Shown one piece after another: positions 1-6,629 of a stretch of DNA of 9,862 bases (position 1 is its first letter; the number at the start of each line of letters is the position of its first letter). This DNA comes from a candidate division SR1 bacterium. GTDB taxonomy: Bacteria; Patescibacteriota; Gracilibacteria; Absconditabacterales; Absconditicoccaceae. The notes under the pieces were generated by a model. The model searched no databases. It was not told where the DNA came from and was given only the letters and a program-made list of their open reading frames with translations. The stretch is from assembly GCA_002746475.1 (NCBI GenBank), contig PDOX01000005.1:1-9862 (forward strand). Direction: 5' to 3'. The position numbers and the translations under genes are program-made.

Positions 1-17
1 TCCCCAAAATTGCATGT

Positions 18-99
18 GCCGAGGTGATGGAATTGGTAGACATGCCTGGCTTAGAACCAGGTGCTTTGCGGCGTGCAGGTTCAAGTCCTGTCCTCGGTA
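18..99 (+). tRNA. tRNA-Leu (anticodon TAG)
   Basis: A complete class II tRNA folds here. The 7-bp acceptor stem is 18-24 with 92-98, with one G-U pair at its end, and the discriminator is A99. The anticodon stem is 45-49 with 57-61, and its 7-base loop holds TAG at 52-54, reading CUA leucine codons. The long variable arm between the anticodon and T stems is typical of tRNA-Leu. The T loop TTCAAGT is present. The 3' CCA is not encoded and must be added after transcription. It is the first gene of a plus-strand tRNA and rpsT cluster. Confidence 0.95.
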
Positions 100-122
100 G
101 ATCTTACACAAAAAAGAAAAAA

Positions 123-143
123 ACTATTTTCTCGAAAAATAGT
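123..143. other. Hairpin between two tRNA genes
   Basis: An 8-bp perfect stem (123-130 with 136-143) closes a 5-base loop in the A-rich spacer between tRNA-Leu and tRNA-Asn. No T-tract follows, so it is not a canonical intrinsic terminator. A role in transcript processing is possible but not shown. Confidence 0.35.
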
Positions 144-209
144 CTTGAAAAAAGTCTTGGAATTATTATTCTAAGCATCACACAATTCATTGAACTGTGT
201 TTCTACTAT

Positions 210-282
210 TCCGAGGTAGCTCAGCTGGTAGAGCAAGTGGCTGTTAACCACTGGGTCGTGGGTTCGAGTCCCTCCCTCGGAG
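210..282 (+). tRNA. tRNA-Asn (anticodon GTT)
   Basis: The acceptor stem is 210-216 with 275-281, fully paired, and the discriminator is G282. The anticodon stem is 236-240 with 248-252, and the loop holds GTT at 243-245, reading AAC and AAU. The D-arm (AGCTCAGCTGGTAGAGC) and T-loop (TTCGAGT) consensus sequences are intact. CCA is not encoded. The gene sits 43 bp before the rpsT start. Confidence 0.95.
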
Positions 283-324
283 TTTGAAAAAAAATATTTT
301 ACTAAAATAAATTTGCGAATTGGA

Positions 325-594
325 ATGCCAATAACTAAATCAGCGAAAAAATCAGCAAAAAGAGCCTTGAAATTGAGAGCAAGAAATAATGATTTCAAAA
401 TCAGAATGAAAATGGCTATCAAGAAATTTAAGAAAAATATTGAAAAAGGGAATGAGGTAAAACTTGAAGATTTGAGCAATGTATACAAAGTTATTGATAA
501 ATGCCAAAAGGTTGGAATTATTAAACAAAGAACAGCAGGAAGAAAAAAATCAAACATGTCTAAATTGTTTAATAGTACCAAAATAAAAAAATAA
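325..594 (+). CDS. rpsT: 30S ribosomal protein bS20
   Basis: bS20 binds 16S rRNA near helix 44 and stabilises the small subunit during assembly. The 89-residue product is very basic and matches the family in length and pattern. It opens with MPITKSAKKSAKR, comparable to the family's (M)xNIKSAKKR start. The carboxyl half has the family's amphipathic-helix pattern (VIDKCQKVGIIKQRTAGRKK, then SNMSKLFN). I chose ATG 325 over an in-frame TTG at 313 because it puts the SAKK motif at the usual distance from the start. No clear Shine-Dalgarno sequence precedes it. It contains no in-frame TGA. It lies among tRNA genes on the same strand, which suggests one stable-RNA and ribosome transcription unit. 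The stop is TAA. Confidence 0.93.
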   Translation: MPITKSAKKSAKRALKLRARNNDFKIRMKMAIKKFKKNIEKGNEVKLEDLSNVYKVIDKCQKVGIIKQRTAGRKKSNMSKLFNSTKIKK

Positions 595-624
595 GTTGAA
601 ATTAAAATTAGAATATATAATATA

Positions 625-639
625 TCCCTCGTTGAGGGA
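625..639. other. Small GC-rich hairpin after rpsT
   Basis: A 6-bp stem (TCCCTC with GAGGGA) around a GTT loop lies 30 bp after the rpsT stop and just before tRNA-Thr. It lacks a T-tract. It may be a processing or attenuating hairpin, or a remnant of the C/G-rich palindromic repeats seen elsewhere in the window. Neither is proved. Confidence 0.35.
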
Positions 640-643
640 ACGT

Positions 644-719
644 GCCAGCGTAGCTCAATTGGTAGAGCAACCGCCTTGTAAGCGGTAGGTTACGAGTTCA
701 AGTCTCGTCGCTGGCTCCA
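644..719 (+). tRNA. tRNA-Thr (anticodon TGT)
   Basis: The acceptor stem GCCAGCG (644-650) pairs perfectly with 709-715. The discriminator is T716 and the CCA end is encoded at 717-719. The anticodon stem is 670-674 with 682-686, and the loop holds TGT at 677-679, reading ACA-type threonine codons. D- and T-arm consensus sequences are intact. It is the first of four consecutive tRNA genes here that encode their own CCA. Confidence 0.95.
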
Positions 720-743
720 CTATGGATAAAATATTTGGCGCAT

Positions 744-820
744 GGGGTGGTAGTTCAGCTGGCTAGAACGCCTGCCTGTCACGCAGGAGGTCGAGGGTTC
801 GAGTCCCTTCCATCCCGCCA
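744..820 (+). tRNA. tRNA-Asp (anticodon GTC)
   Basis: The acceptor stem is 744-750 with 810-816, with one G-U pair. The discriminator is G817, as expected for aspartate identity, and CCA is encoded at 818-820. The anticodon stem CCTGC with GCAGG (771-775, 783-787) encloses a loop with GTC at 778-780. The T loop is TTCGAGT. Confidence 0.95.
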
Positions 821-861
821 GATTATTATCAATGTTATTATTTAAAATAGTGTATTGTTGT

Positions 862-936
862 GGTCTCATCGTCTAACGGCTAGGACATCGGACTTTCAAT
901 CCGACAATCGGGGTTCGATTCCCCGTGGGACCGCCA
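862..936 (+). tRNA. tRNA-Glu (anticodon TTC)
   Basis: The acceptor stem is 862-868 with 926-932, with one U-G pair. The discriminator is G933, the usual one for tRNA-Glu, and CCA is encoded at 934-936. The anticodon stem is 888-892 with 900-904, and the loop carries TTC at 895-897. The D arm (ATCGTCTAACGGCTAGGAC) is the form typical of bacterial tRNA-Glu. Confidence 0.95.
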
Positions 937-943
937 TTAAAAT

Positions 944-1022
944 GGGTGATTAGAGCTCAGTTGGCTAGAGCATCTGCCTTACAAGCAGGGGGTCACAAGT
1001 TCGAGTCTTGTATCACCCACCA
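944..1022 (+). tRNA. tRNA-Val (anticodon TAC)
   Basis: The acceptor stem GGGTGAT (944-950) pairs fully with 1012-1018. The discriminator is A1019 and CCA is encoded at 1020-1022. The anticodon stem is CTGC (974-977) with GCAG (985-988), extended by a T-G pair, and the loop holds TAC at 980-982, reading GUA-type valine codons. D and T arms match consensus. Confidence 0.94.
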
Positions 1023-1086
1023 TTATTAAATACATGGTGAAGTATAGCTCTTGTTGTAATCAGAGATTGTTATATGTGTGTTATGA

Positions 1087-1160
1087 GGGCATATAGCTCA
1101 GTTGGTTAGAGCTATCGGCTCATAACCGATCGGTCGCTGGTTCGAGTCCAGCTATGCCCA
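1087..1160 (+). tRNA. tRNA with anticodon CAT (elongator Met or lysidine-type Ile2)
   Basis: The acceptor stem GGGCATA (1087-1093) pairs perfectly with 1153-1159. The discriminator is A1160 and no CCA is encoded. The anticodon stem is 1114-1118 with 1126-1130, and the loop holds CAT at 1121-1123. The acceptor stem starts with a full G-C pair, so it is not an initiator tRNA, which has a mismatch there. The body around the anticodon (CGGCTCATAACCG) resembles bacterial tRNA-Ile2, whose C34 is changed to lysidine by TilS to read AUA. Elongator tRNA-Met is the alternative, and the sequence alone does not settle it. Confidence 0.9.
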
Positions 1161-1201
1161 ATCTCATTTATAACTTCACTAATTAATATATAATATTCTA
1201 T

Positions 1202-1237
1202 AAAAAAAGATACTGTATGATACAGTATCTTTTTTTT
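1202..1237. terminator. Intrinsic terminator closing the tRNA cluster
   Basis: An A-tract leads into the stem GATACTGTA (1209-1217), a TGA loop (1218-1220), the perfect complement TACAGTATC (1221-1229) and a run of eight T (1230-1237). The flanking A and T runs extend the stem, so it could work in both directions. It ends the tRNA and rpsT unit about 40 bp after the last tRNA. Confidence 0.85.
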
Positions 1238-1422
1238 GTATTTTTTTTATATTAAGCCTTTTTTTTTCTTTTTTTTTCTTTTTTTGTATATATTTGTATC
1301 TACTATATATTTCTTAGATTTTTTGCATTTTTTTTAATTATCCCTATACTTATTTTTATCATTATTAAATATGATTGCGATAAAGACACAAAGATACCTT
1401 TATATAACATTGTAATAACAAA
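1238..1422. other. T-rich intergenic region before pilT
   Basis: This spacer is almost entirely A/T, with long pyrimidine runs at about 1256-1285 and 1317-1335. No gene or RNA is visible. A weak promoter is possible close to pilT (TTGCGA at 1375-1380, TATAAC at 1403-1408), but the spacing is about 22 bp, longer than ideal, so I give it little weight. If that -10 is real, the pilT leader would be only a few bases long. Confidence 0.4.
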
Positions 1423-2493
1423 ATGGATGAAAAATTAATTAATTCTTTTTTAGAACTGCTTATTGAAAAGAATGGAAGTGATATGTTTCTAACATATAAT
1501 GAAGTCCCCTCTATCAGAATCAATATGCAAATCCATAGAATGGAAGATACACAAAAATTAAACGATAAAATCTTAAATAGATTATCTAGTGAATTAGTAA
1601 ATAATGAAACGACAAGAGCTAAATTTCAAAAAGAATTAAATATTGATCTTTCAGTAGAACATCATTGAAGAAGATTTAGAATCAATGTTTCAAGATCTCA
1701 AGAGCATTTCATGATTGTAATAAGATTATTAATGAATACTATCCCTAAACTTTCTGATGTAGCGAGCGAAAAAGTCATTCATGATATTGTTCATAAACCA
1801 AGTGGAATTATCCTCGTAGCAGGACCAACCGGAAGTGGAAAATCTACGCTTTTAGCATCTATGATACAAGAGATCAATGAACATAAACAAAAACATATTA
1901 TTTCTATCGAAGATCCTATTGAATATGTTTTTGAACCTAAACAATGTATTATTGAACAAAAAGAACTCTATCAAGATGTTGTCAGTTTTTCTTCTGCATT
2001 AAAATTTGCATTGAGGCAAAATCCTGACGTTATTCTTTTTGGAGAAATGAGAGATCAAGATAGTATAAAAAATGCTATTACTCTTGCTGAAACTGGACAT
2101 CTGGTATTAACAACTATTCATAGTAAATCTTCTGGACAAACGATCAGTAAGATTATAGACTCATTCCCAGCAGAACAACAAAATCAGGTGAGAGTACAAC
2201 TTTCAGAAACATTATTAGCTGTTATCAGTCAGAGAATGTTTCATACCAAAAATCATGAAGGTATTGCTCTTGCACAAGAGATTATGGTTAACAATTCTGC
2301 TGTATCTAATAGTATTAGAAAAAATGATATCAAGTGATTAAATAGTATCATCATGACAGGAAGCCATTATGGGATGAAACTACTAGAAAATGACTTAATT
2401 ACTTTGGTTGAACAAGATATTCTTGACTTACAGGATGCTCTCCTGTATGCAAATAACCCAAATTATATTTTAGAATATTTTTGAAAAAAATAA
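1423..2493 (+). CDS. pilT: Type IV pilus retraction ATPase PilT (three UGA = Gly codons)
   Basis: PilT is the hexameric cytoplasmic ATPase that disassembles type IV pili and drives twitching, adhesion and DNA uptake. With UGA as glycine the frame gives 356 residues, the usual family length. Visible motifs are Walker A GPTGSGKST (134-142), the Asp box EDPIEY (163-168), Walker B ending ILFGEMRD (207-211 for GEMRD), and the His box TGHLVLTTIHS (from 224). The late SNSIR and MTGSHYGMKLLEND segments are typical of PilT rather than PilB. In-frame TGA codons encode residues 82, 305 and 354; G82 is the conserved glycine of the GRFRxN segment. The start follows an A/T leader without a Shine-Dalgarno sequence. 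It stops at TAA, 8 bp from the stop of the convergent gene. PilU is possible, but PilT fits better. Confidence 0.93.
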
Positions 2494-2502
2494 TTTTTTT
2501 TC
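2483..2502. terminator. Possible shared A/T terminator between convergent genes
   Basis: G plus seven A (2483-2490), TAA, then eight T and C (2494-2502) form a fully self-complementary A/T stem spanning the two convergent stop codons. It gives a T-tract on both strands. With no G/C core it is at best a weak bidirectional terminator. Confidence 0.3.
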
Positions 2503-4091
2503 TACTTTCTCATCTCAATATCAGTATTATGAGCGAATTCATTCCAAGCAGGATTGTTAATTTTTATAATGAAATTTTTCTTTCCTACTTTTTTATAAAT
2601 AAGACTTTTTGCACTATCATCAAAATCATTCTTTATATTACACTCATATATTTCAATATCAGGATTTTCTGATACTTTTTCTTGATTCTTATAATTAATA
2701 ACATTAAGCTGGGCAAAACAATTAACTCCTTCTTGTTCAAAATTTTTACTTGTGTTTATTTCCTCATATGCAATACTGGGTGAAGGGAAGACAATTTTAT
2801 GCCCTCTAGCAGAGTTAAATGTTAACGATTTACTTGGTCTTAGTGGGAACTGCTCTACTGAAGTATCAAACTCCTGTTTTTTCTCTTTATCATCCTTCTT
2901 TTCATCTGAAGTAGTATCGGTATCTTCTTCCTCTTGTTTTTTTTCTTGTTCTATATCCTGGATTGATCAAGAATTTACACTAATTTCTGAAGTTCCTGTC
3001 TCTACATTGATGTCTTCCTTGGTATTCTTTTCTTCATATTCACTGTATTTAAAATCTCTCACTAGCACATCTTTGGCATCAAGTTCAAGTTTACAAAACA
3101 CTTTTCCTGTATCTCTTGAATTATAATTGAATGTTAAATAAATTTTTCATTCTTCTCTAAGAATTTTATACTCATCATATTTAGTCAATGTTACTTGATG
3201 ATCAGCACAATATTCAGAAATATTTTCTAATACTCTGTTTTTGATATATCGTTCATTGTTAAAATACAGATGATTGGTAATTTCTGAAACGGTATTATCC
3301 TCTGCATCATTGATATAATATCATTTATTATTCACTGTAAAAAACCAACTCTTTATTTCTGAAAGTTTATATATTGAAATACCAATTGGATTTACAATTT
3401 TTTTTTCTGCACTTTGTGTAAAAATTTCAAGTAATGATCCACAATCATTAGCTGTATCTCCTTTTTTACAATCAAAACTATTGATACTAAATTTTTTATC
3501 ATCTCCTGTCAGTTGAAAAGATACTTTCGTTGGTGTCTCTTCTACTAAACTGTACTTTTCTGAAAATACATCATCAAACCAAAATCACAATCTTGAAAAA
3601 CTATACCTCGTATCTTTTTTTTCTGTATCTAGATCCTTATCCTGATCATTTTTCTCATCCATAGTGGCATCATCTCCCGTTCCTAATTTTTCATCTTTTT
3701 CTAAAATTTTGATCTGAGTAAGCGTCATCACTTCAATAACCGGAATATTTTCGATAAATCCTTCTAACTCCCCTTTTATTAAATAATTTCCTGAATAATC
3801 AAAAAGATTATAATTTTTACTTTTGAGATATACTTTCCCATATTTAGTATCCTCTACATAATGTGTAGCATCAAGTAAATCTTCTGTTTCATAAATTTTT
3901 CCTGTACATTCCATGTTTTGTCCAATTTGCAAAGAATACTCTTGATCTACTCTTTGATTATCAGTCCCAATGATAAGTTGTTGTAAAGCATCAAATTTAA
4001 GATATACAATAAGAGCAACAAAAGCAATACAGATTATTACAATCAGTGTAGTCACTCGTGAAAATGCTTTCTGATTTGATATTTTTTCCAT
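2502..4091 (-). CDS. Signal-anchored surface protein of unknown function (four UGA = Gly codons)
   Basis: With UGA as glycine this is one open frame of 529 residues ending in TAG; I recognise no named family. A short basic N-terminus precedes one hydrophobic helix (about 13-31), so it is probably a signal anchor with the rest outside the membrane. Residues about 50-130 alternate strand-like segments and could be a small OB-like beta barrel, which is a guess. Two charged low-complexity linkers rich in D, E and K follow (about 132-162 and 348-411). About seven cysteines lie beyond the membrane helix (62, 208, 217, 295, 333, 458, 484), which would allow disulfides. TGA codons encode G169, G257, G315 and G375. 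Under the standard code only the first 168 residues would be called. It is convergent with pilT, and no functional link is shown. The start has no Shine-Dalgarno sequence. Confidence 0.75.
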
Positions 4092-4499
4092 TTGTTTATT
4101 ATTTACTAATAAAATATTTTTTATATTTTAGAAGTGTATGAAAATATTTTACATTTACAAGTGGATTTAAAAATCCTAGTTAGGATCTATCTTTTTCTTT
4201 TACAAAATATATTTATTCTTTATCAGAACGTAAATTTGAGAAATTATTTATAATTTCAATTTATGATTCAAAAGCTTTTTTTAAGTTATCTATTCTTTGT
4301 TTACAAATCTCCCTGTCCTTCTCTTAATGCTCAGGACATCCCCCTTTCACAAGGGGGAACTTCACAATATTGTTCCCCTCTTTGATATAAGGAGGGGTTA
4401 GGGGTGGATTTGAATTTGCTTTTCCGTTTAATATTGCTAATATCTCATTTGTTTATATTTATATATACCCCTCTATTTTATTTTACAAAAAAAATCTAA
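4092..4499. other. Divergent intergenic region, 408 bp
   Basis: This region separates the minus-strand anchored protein from nth and should hold both promoters. Most of it is A/T-rich with no open frame of note. The one clear structure is the C/G-rich palindromic repeat at 4338-4411. I see no convincing -35 and -10 pair in either direction, only several TATAAT-like strings of the kind expected by chance in such DNA. Confidence 0.5.
4338..4411. repeat. Intergenic palindromic element, two-hairpin type
   Basis: Two hairpins lie inside an outer stem. Hairpin 1 pairs 4339-4346 with 4351-4358 (TCCCCCTT with AAGGGGGA). Hairpin 2 pairs CCCCTC (4375-4380) with GAGGGG (4392-4397) around a larger loop. 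The outer arms ATCC-CCCCT and AGGGGTGGAT pair with one bulge and share bases with hairpin 1. Read on the reverse strand, its order (CCCCTAACCC, first hairpin, AATATTG linker, TTCCCCCTT hairpin) matches the element at 9471-9545 closely enough to call them one family. No coding capacity is evident. Confidence 0.75.
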
Positions 4500-5165
4500 A
4501 TGCTTAGTGCATATAAAAAAAGAAAAATTAGAAAAAAATTGACGATTATGGCAGATATGCTCGCTCCTCTCTTCCCTGATGTGAGGACGGAATTATATTT
4601 TAATAATCATTTTCAGTTGCTTGTTGCGATCATTATGTCGGCGCAGTCTACGGACAAGCAAGTAAACAAAATCAATCAGAAATTTTTTGAAGTATTGAAA
4701 ACTCCTGAGGATTGAGTAAAAATGGGAGTAGAAAAGATCAAAAGTTTTGTGAGATCTGTTGCCTATTTCAATAACAAATCCAAACATATTTACGAAACCT
4801 GTAAAATATTATCTGAAGCGTGATGAAAAATCCCTGATACGCTAGAAGGGTTGCAAAAATTACCTTGAGTGGGAGTGAAGACGGCGAAAGTGTTTCTCGG
4901 GGTGACAGCTGATGCTCCGTATTTGGGGGTAGATACGCATGTACATAGGGTACTCAACAGATTTGGAATCGTGAAAACGAAGACCCCAGAACAGACCGAC
5001 AAAGTAATTTCTGTTGTGAATTTTGATGGAAATTATGGAAGGTTACATCATACTTTGGTGTTGTTTGGGAGGTATTATTCCAAGGCAAATGACCATGATT
5101 TTTCTAAAAGTAAGGACCCTGAATTTTGTAGGAAACTGAAGAAAAAATTAGGTGAGGTGAAGTAG
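4500..5165 (+). CDS. nth: Endonuclease III-type DNA glycosylase/AP lyase lacking the iron-sulfur motif
   Basis: Nth removes oxidised pyrimidines and cleaves the abasic site in base excision repair. The 221-residue product shows the SAQSTD motif near residue 50, the helix-hairpin-helix LPGVGVKTA (121-129) with catalytic lysine K127 (E. coli K120), and the catalytic aspartate in VDTHVHRV at D145 (E. coli D138). Four TGA codons encode G72, G108, G109 and G123; G123 is the first glycine of the hairpin motif, strong evidence for the recoding. The usual C-terminal C-X6-C-X2-C-X5-C ligands of the [4Fe-4S] cluster are absent: after GRYYSKAND only one cysteine remains. The protein should still be an active fold, since cluster-free relatives are known. 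The start follows an A/T leader. The rlmL-type gene follows after 45 bp, probably in the same operon. It stops at TAG. Confidence 0.92.
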
Positions 5166-5210
5166 AAATATTTTAATAATGTTATTTAGATATTAGGTAA
5201 AAGAAAAAAT

Positions 5211-6473
5211 ATGGCTGAAAATACAAAAAAATTGTTGATTACTTGTCCGTTTGGACTGAGTTCAGTACTGGGGAGTGAATTGAAGAGACTGAAATTACAA
5301 CCCTATAATAGTTTTGAGAGAGGGACCTATGTGGATACTGATATTTCTTGATTGTATAAAATAAATATTTGGTCAAGGGTTGCAAATAAAGTCTATCTTT
5401 CTTTGGCTGAAAAAAAGGTTGAAAATTTTGATCAGTTATATGATGTTGTTGCAACAGTTGATTGGGGGAAGCATATTCATACTTCTGATGATATTTCTGT
5501 GCAAGTAGTGACTAAAAATTCAAAACTTCATAGTATGAGAACAATTCAGTCAGTAGCGCATAAGGCGGTGATTTCAAGTTTACAGACTTCTCCATATCAA
5601 ACAGACCTCCCCTTGATCCCCTCCTCCAAGGAGGGGCCGAAGCGAAAAGCCTCCCCTTGTAGGGGAGGTGTCCGCAGGACGGAGGGGTCTTGTACAGAGG
5701 GAGGTAGTGGGTGATTTCTTAAAACAGCTATCTACATCCATTTAGAAAATGATTATTGTCAGGTATTTATCAATACTTCGGGGGCAAGTTTACATGAAAG
5801 AGGTTGGAGAACAGCAACGGGAGAAGCCCCATTGAAGGAGAATTTAGCAGCGGGGTTGGTGTTGCTTTCTGGATGGAGATTTAAGCATGCTTTACTTGAT
5901 CCGTTTTGTGGATCGGGGACGTTGTTGATAGAGGCTGCAATGATAGCAAGAAATATTGCTCCATGATTGCAGAGAAGGTTTGCTTTTGAAAGTTTTTCGG
6001 ACTTTGATGCTGAATTATTTGCTCAAATAAGAAAAGAAGCTGTTAAGCAACAGTTTGATGGAAAATATATGATTATCGGGTGTGATAGCAATCCTCATAT
6101 GGAAGAAATCATTCTTGAGAATGCAAGAAATGCTGGGGTTGAAGATACGATTCATTTTGCCTGTGAAGATTTCTTGAGAATGGATCTTGCTGATTATAAA
6201 AAGAATTTCTGTGAAAGTGGGAATGAAAATGGGAATAGTGAAACTGAAAACATCTGTATTGTGACTAATCCTCCGTATTGAAAAAGGATTCAGAGTGAGT
6301 CGTTAGCACTCCTCTATCAGAAATTAGCAGATATCTTAGCTCAAAATGGAGTTTCAGGTTGAGTTATTAGTTCATATTTTGATTTTGAGCAAAATTTAGA
6401 TATGAAAAAATGGTCTAAGAAAAGAGTGTATAATGGCGCTGATGAATGCGCGTTTTGGTGGAAGAAGATGTAG
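5211..6473 (+). CDS. rlmL: RlmL-type THUMP-domain 23S rRNA guanine-N2 methyltransferase, with in-frame repeat insertion
   Basis: This family (COG0116, like the N-terminal half of E. coli RlmKL and Bacillus YpsC) methylates a 23S rRNA guanine using S-adenosylmethionine. The frame is 420 residues with UGA as glycine. An N-terminal ferredoxin-like and THUMP region (about 8-170) includes the telling [14 protein letters not shown] segment. [11 protein letters not shown] and [14 protein letters not shown] follow, then the cofactor motif DPFCGSGT (230-237) and the catalytic NPPYG (353-357). Five TGA codons encode G47, G168, G252, G357 and G384; G357 is the invariant motif glycine. Residues 131 to about 168 come from a palindromic repeat, placed where E. 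coli RlmKL has a variable linker between the THUMP helix KDAIV and the next strand. The exact target base is inferred from homology. nth lies directly upstream. It stops at TAG. Confidence 0.9.
5601..5690 (+). repeat. Palindromic element inserted in frame in the rlmL-type gene
   Basis: This C/G-rich block contrasts sharply with the A/T-rich gene around it. It holds three hairpins: 5618-5624 with 5630-5636 (CCCCTCC with GGAGGGG), 5650-5657 with 5661-5668 (CCTCCCCT with AGGGGAGG) and 5670-5673 with 5677-5680 (GTCC with GGAC). An outer stem of at least 5 bp pairs AGACC near the left end with GGTCT at the right. It is nearly identical to the copy in tex over its first two hairpins. It is translated without a TAA or TAG stop, starting [16 protein letters not shown]. 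The right edge is fuzzy, since G/A-rich sequence continues to about 5711. Confidence 0.88.
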
Positions 6474-6491
6474 AGGGTATAATTCGTTGAT

Positions 6492-6519
6492 TTTCAATAA
6501 AGTTTTATTAAATTTTTTT
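6492..6519 (+). terminator. Possible weak terminator after the rlmL-type gene
   Basis: A short AATAAA/TTTATT stem is followed by AAATTTTTTT about 20 bp after the stop codon. The stem has almost no G/C pairs, so this is a weak candidate. Confidence 0.3.
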
Positions 6520-6522
6520 ATA

Positions 6523-6578
6523 TTGACTTTTTATTATTTTTATTTATATATATTATACACATGTAATATAGTGTATAA
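6523..6578 (+). promoter_or_regulatory. Promoter with overlapping inverted repeat, upstream of the small membrane protein
   Basis: TTGACT (6523-6528) matches the -35 consensus well, and TATATA strings at 6545-6552 give a spacer of 16-18 bp. Immediately after lies a perfect 8-bp inverted repeat, TTATACAC (6553-6560) and GTGTATAA (6571-6578), with a 10-base gap. It would sit at the transcription start or in the first leader bases, where it could be a repressor operator or an RNA hairpin. The leader to the ATG at 6630 would be about 70 bases. This rests on sequence pattern only. Confidence 0.5.
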
Positions 6579-6629
6579 AGCGGAATCCGAAAAGCTTATA
6601 GAGTAGGAAAAACAAAACACATATACAAA

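Noticed and set aside
24..287. Open frame across tRNA-Leu and tRNA-Asn
   Set aside because: It overlaps two well-folded tRNA genes and has no protein-like pattern. The minus-strand frame at 171-581 is likewise antisense to tRNA-Asn and rpsT.
24..1160. A tRNA-Gly with anticodon UCA in the cluster
   Set aside because: I checked all seven anticodons (TAG, GTT, TGT, GTC, TTC, TAC, CAT). None is TCA, so the decoding tRNA must lie elsewhere in the genome.
1256..1335. T/C-rich tracts as a functional regulatory element
   Set aside because: Such runs are expected in a very AT-rich intergenic region, and nothing ties them to a known site.
1423..2493. pilT, nth, the rlmL-type gene and tex as pseudogenes split by stop codons
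   Set aside because: Every interruption is TGA, never TAA or TAG, and the frames join without shifts into full-length proteins with intact motifs. Recoding explains all of them at once.
2752..3126. Serine-rich plus-strand frame
   Set aside because: It is the antisense image of the acidic, lysine-rich linker of the minus-strand anchored protein, whose frame is much longer. The frame at 2481-2672 is a similar shadow.
4713..4868. UGA as tryptophan (table 4, as in Mycoplasma)
   Set aside because: The TGAs in Nth, PilT, Tex and the methyltransferase fall on conserved glycines, and TGG supplies the tryptophans (for example WSRVANK, SGWRF and FWWKK in the methyltransferase).
5618..5636. Hairpins of the C/G-rich elements as intrinsic terminators
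   Set aside because: Inside coding regions they are followed by neither a T-tract nor a gene end, and the genes continue. For the intergenic copies a termination side effect is possible, but there is no T-run.
5601..5690. CRISPR array or tandem repeat
   Set aside because: The hairpins differ from each other, there are no regular spacers, and the element occurs as single dispersed copies. No cas gene is present.
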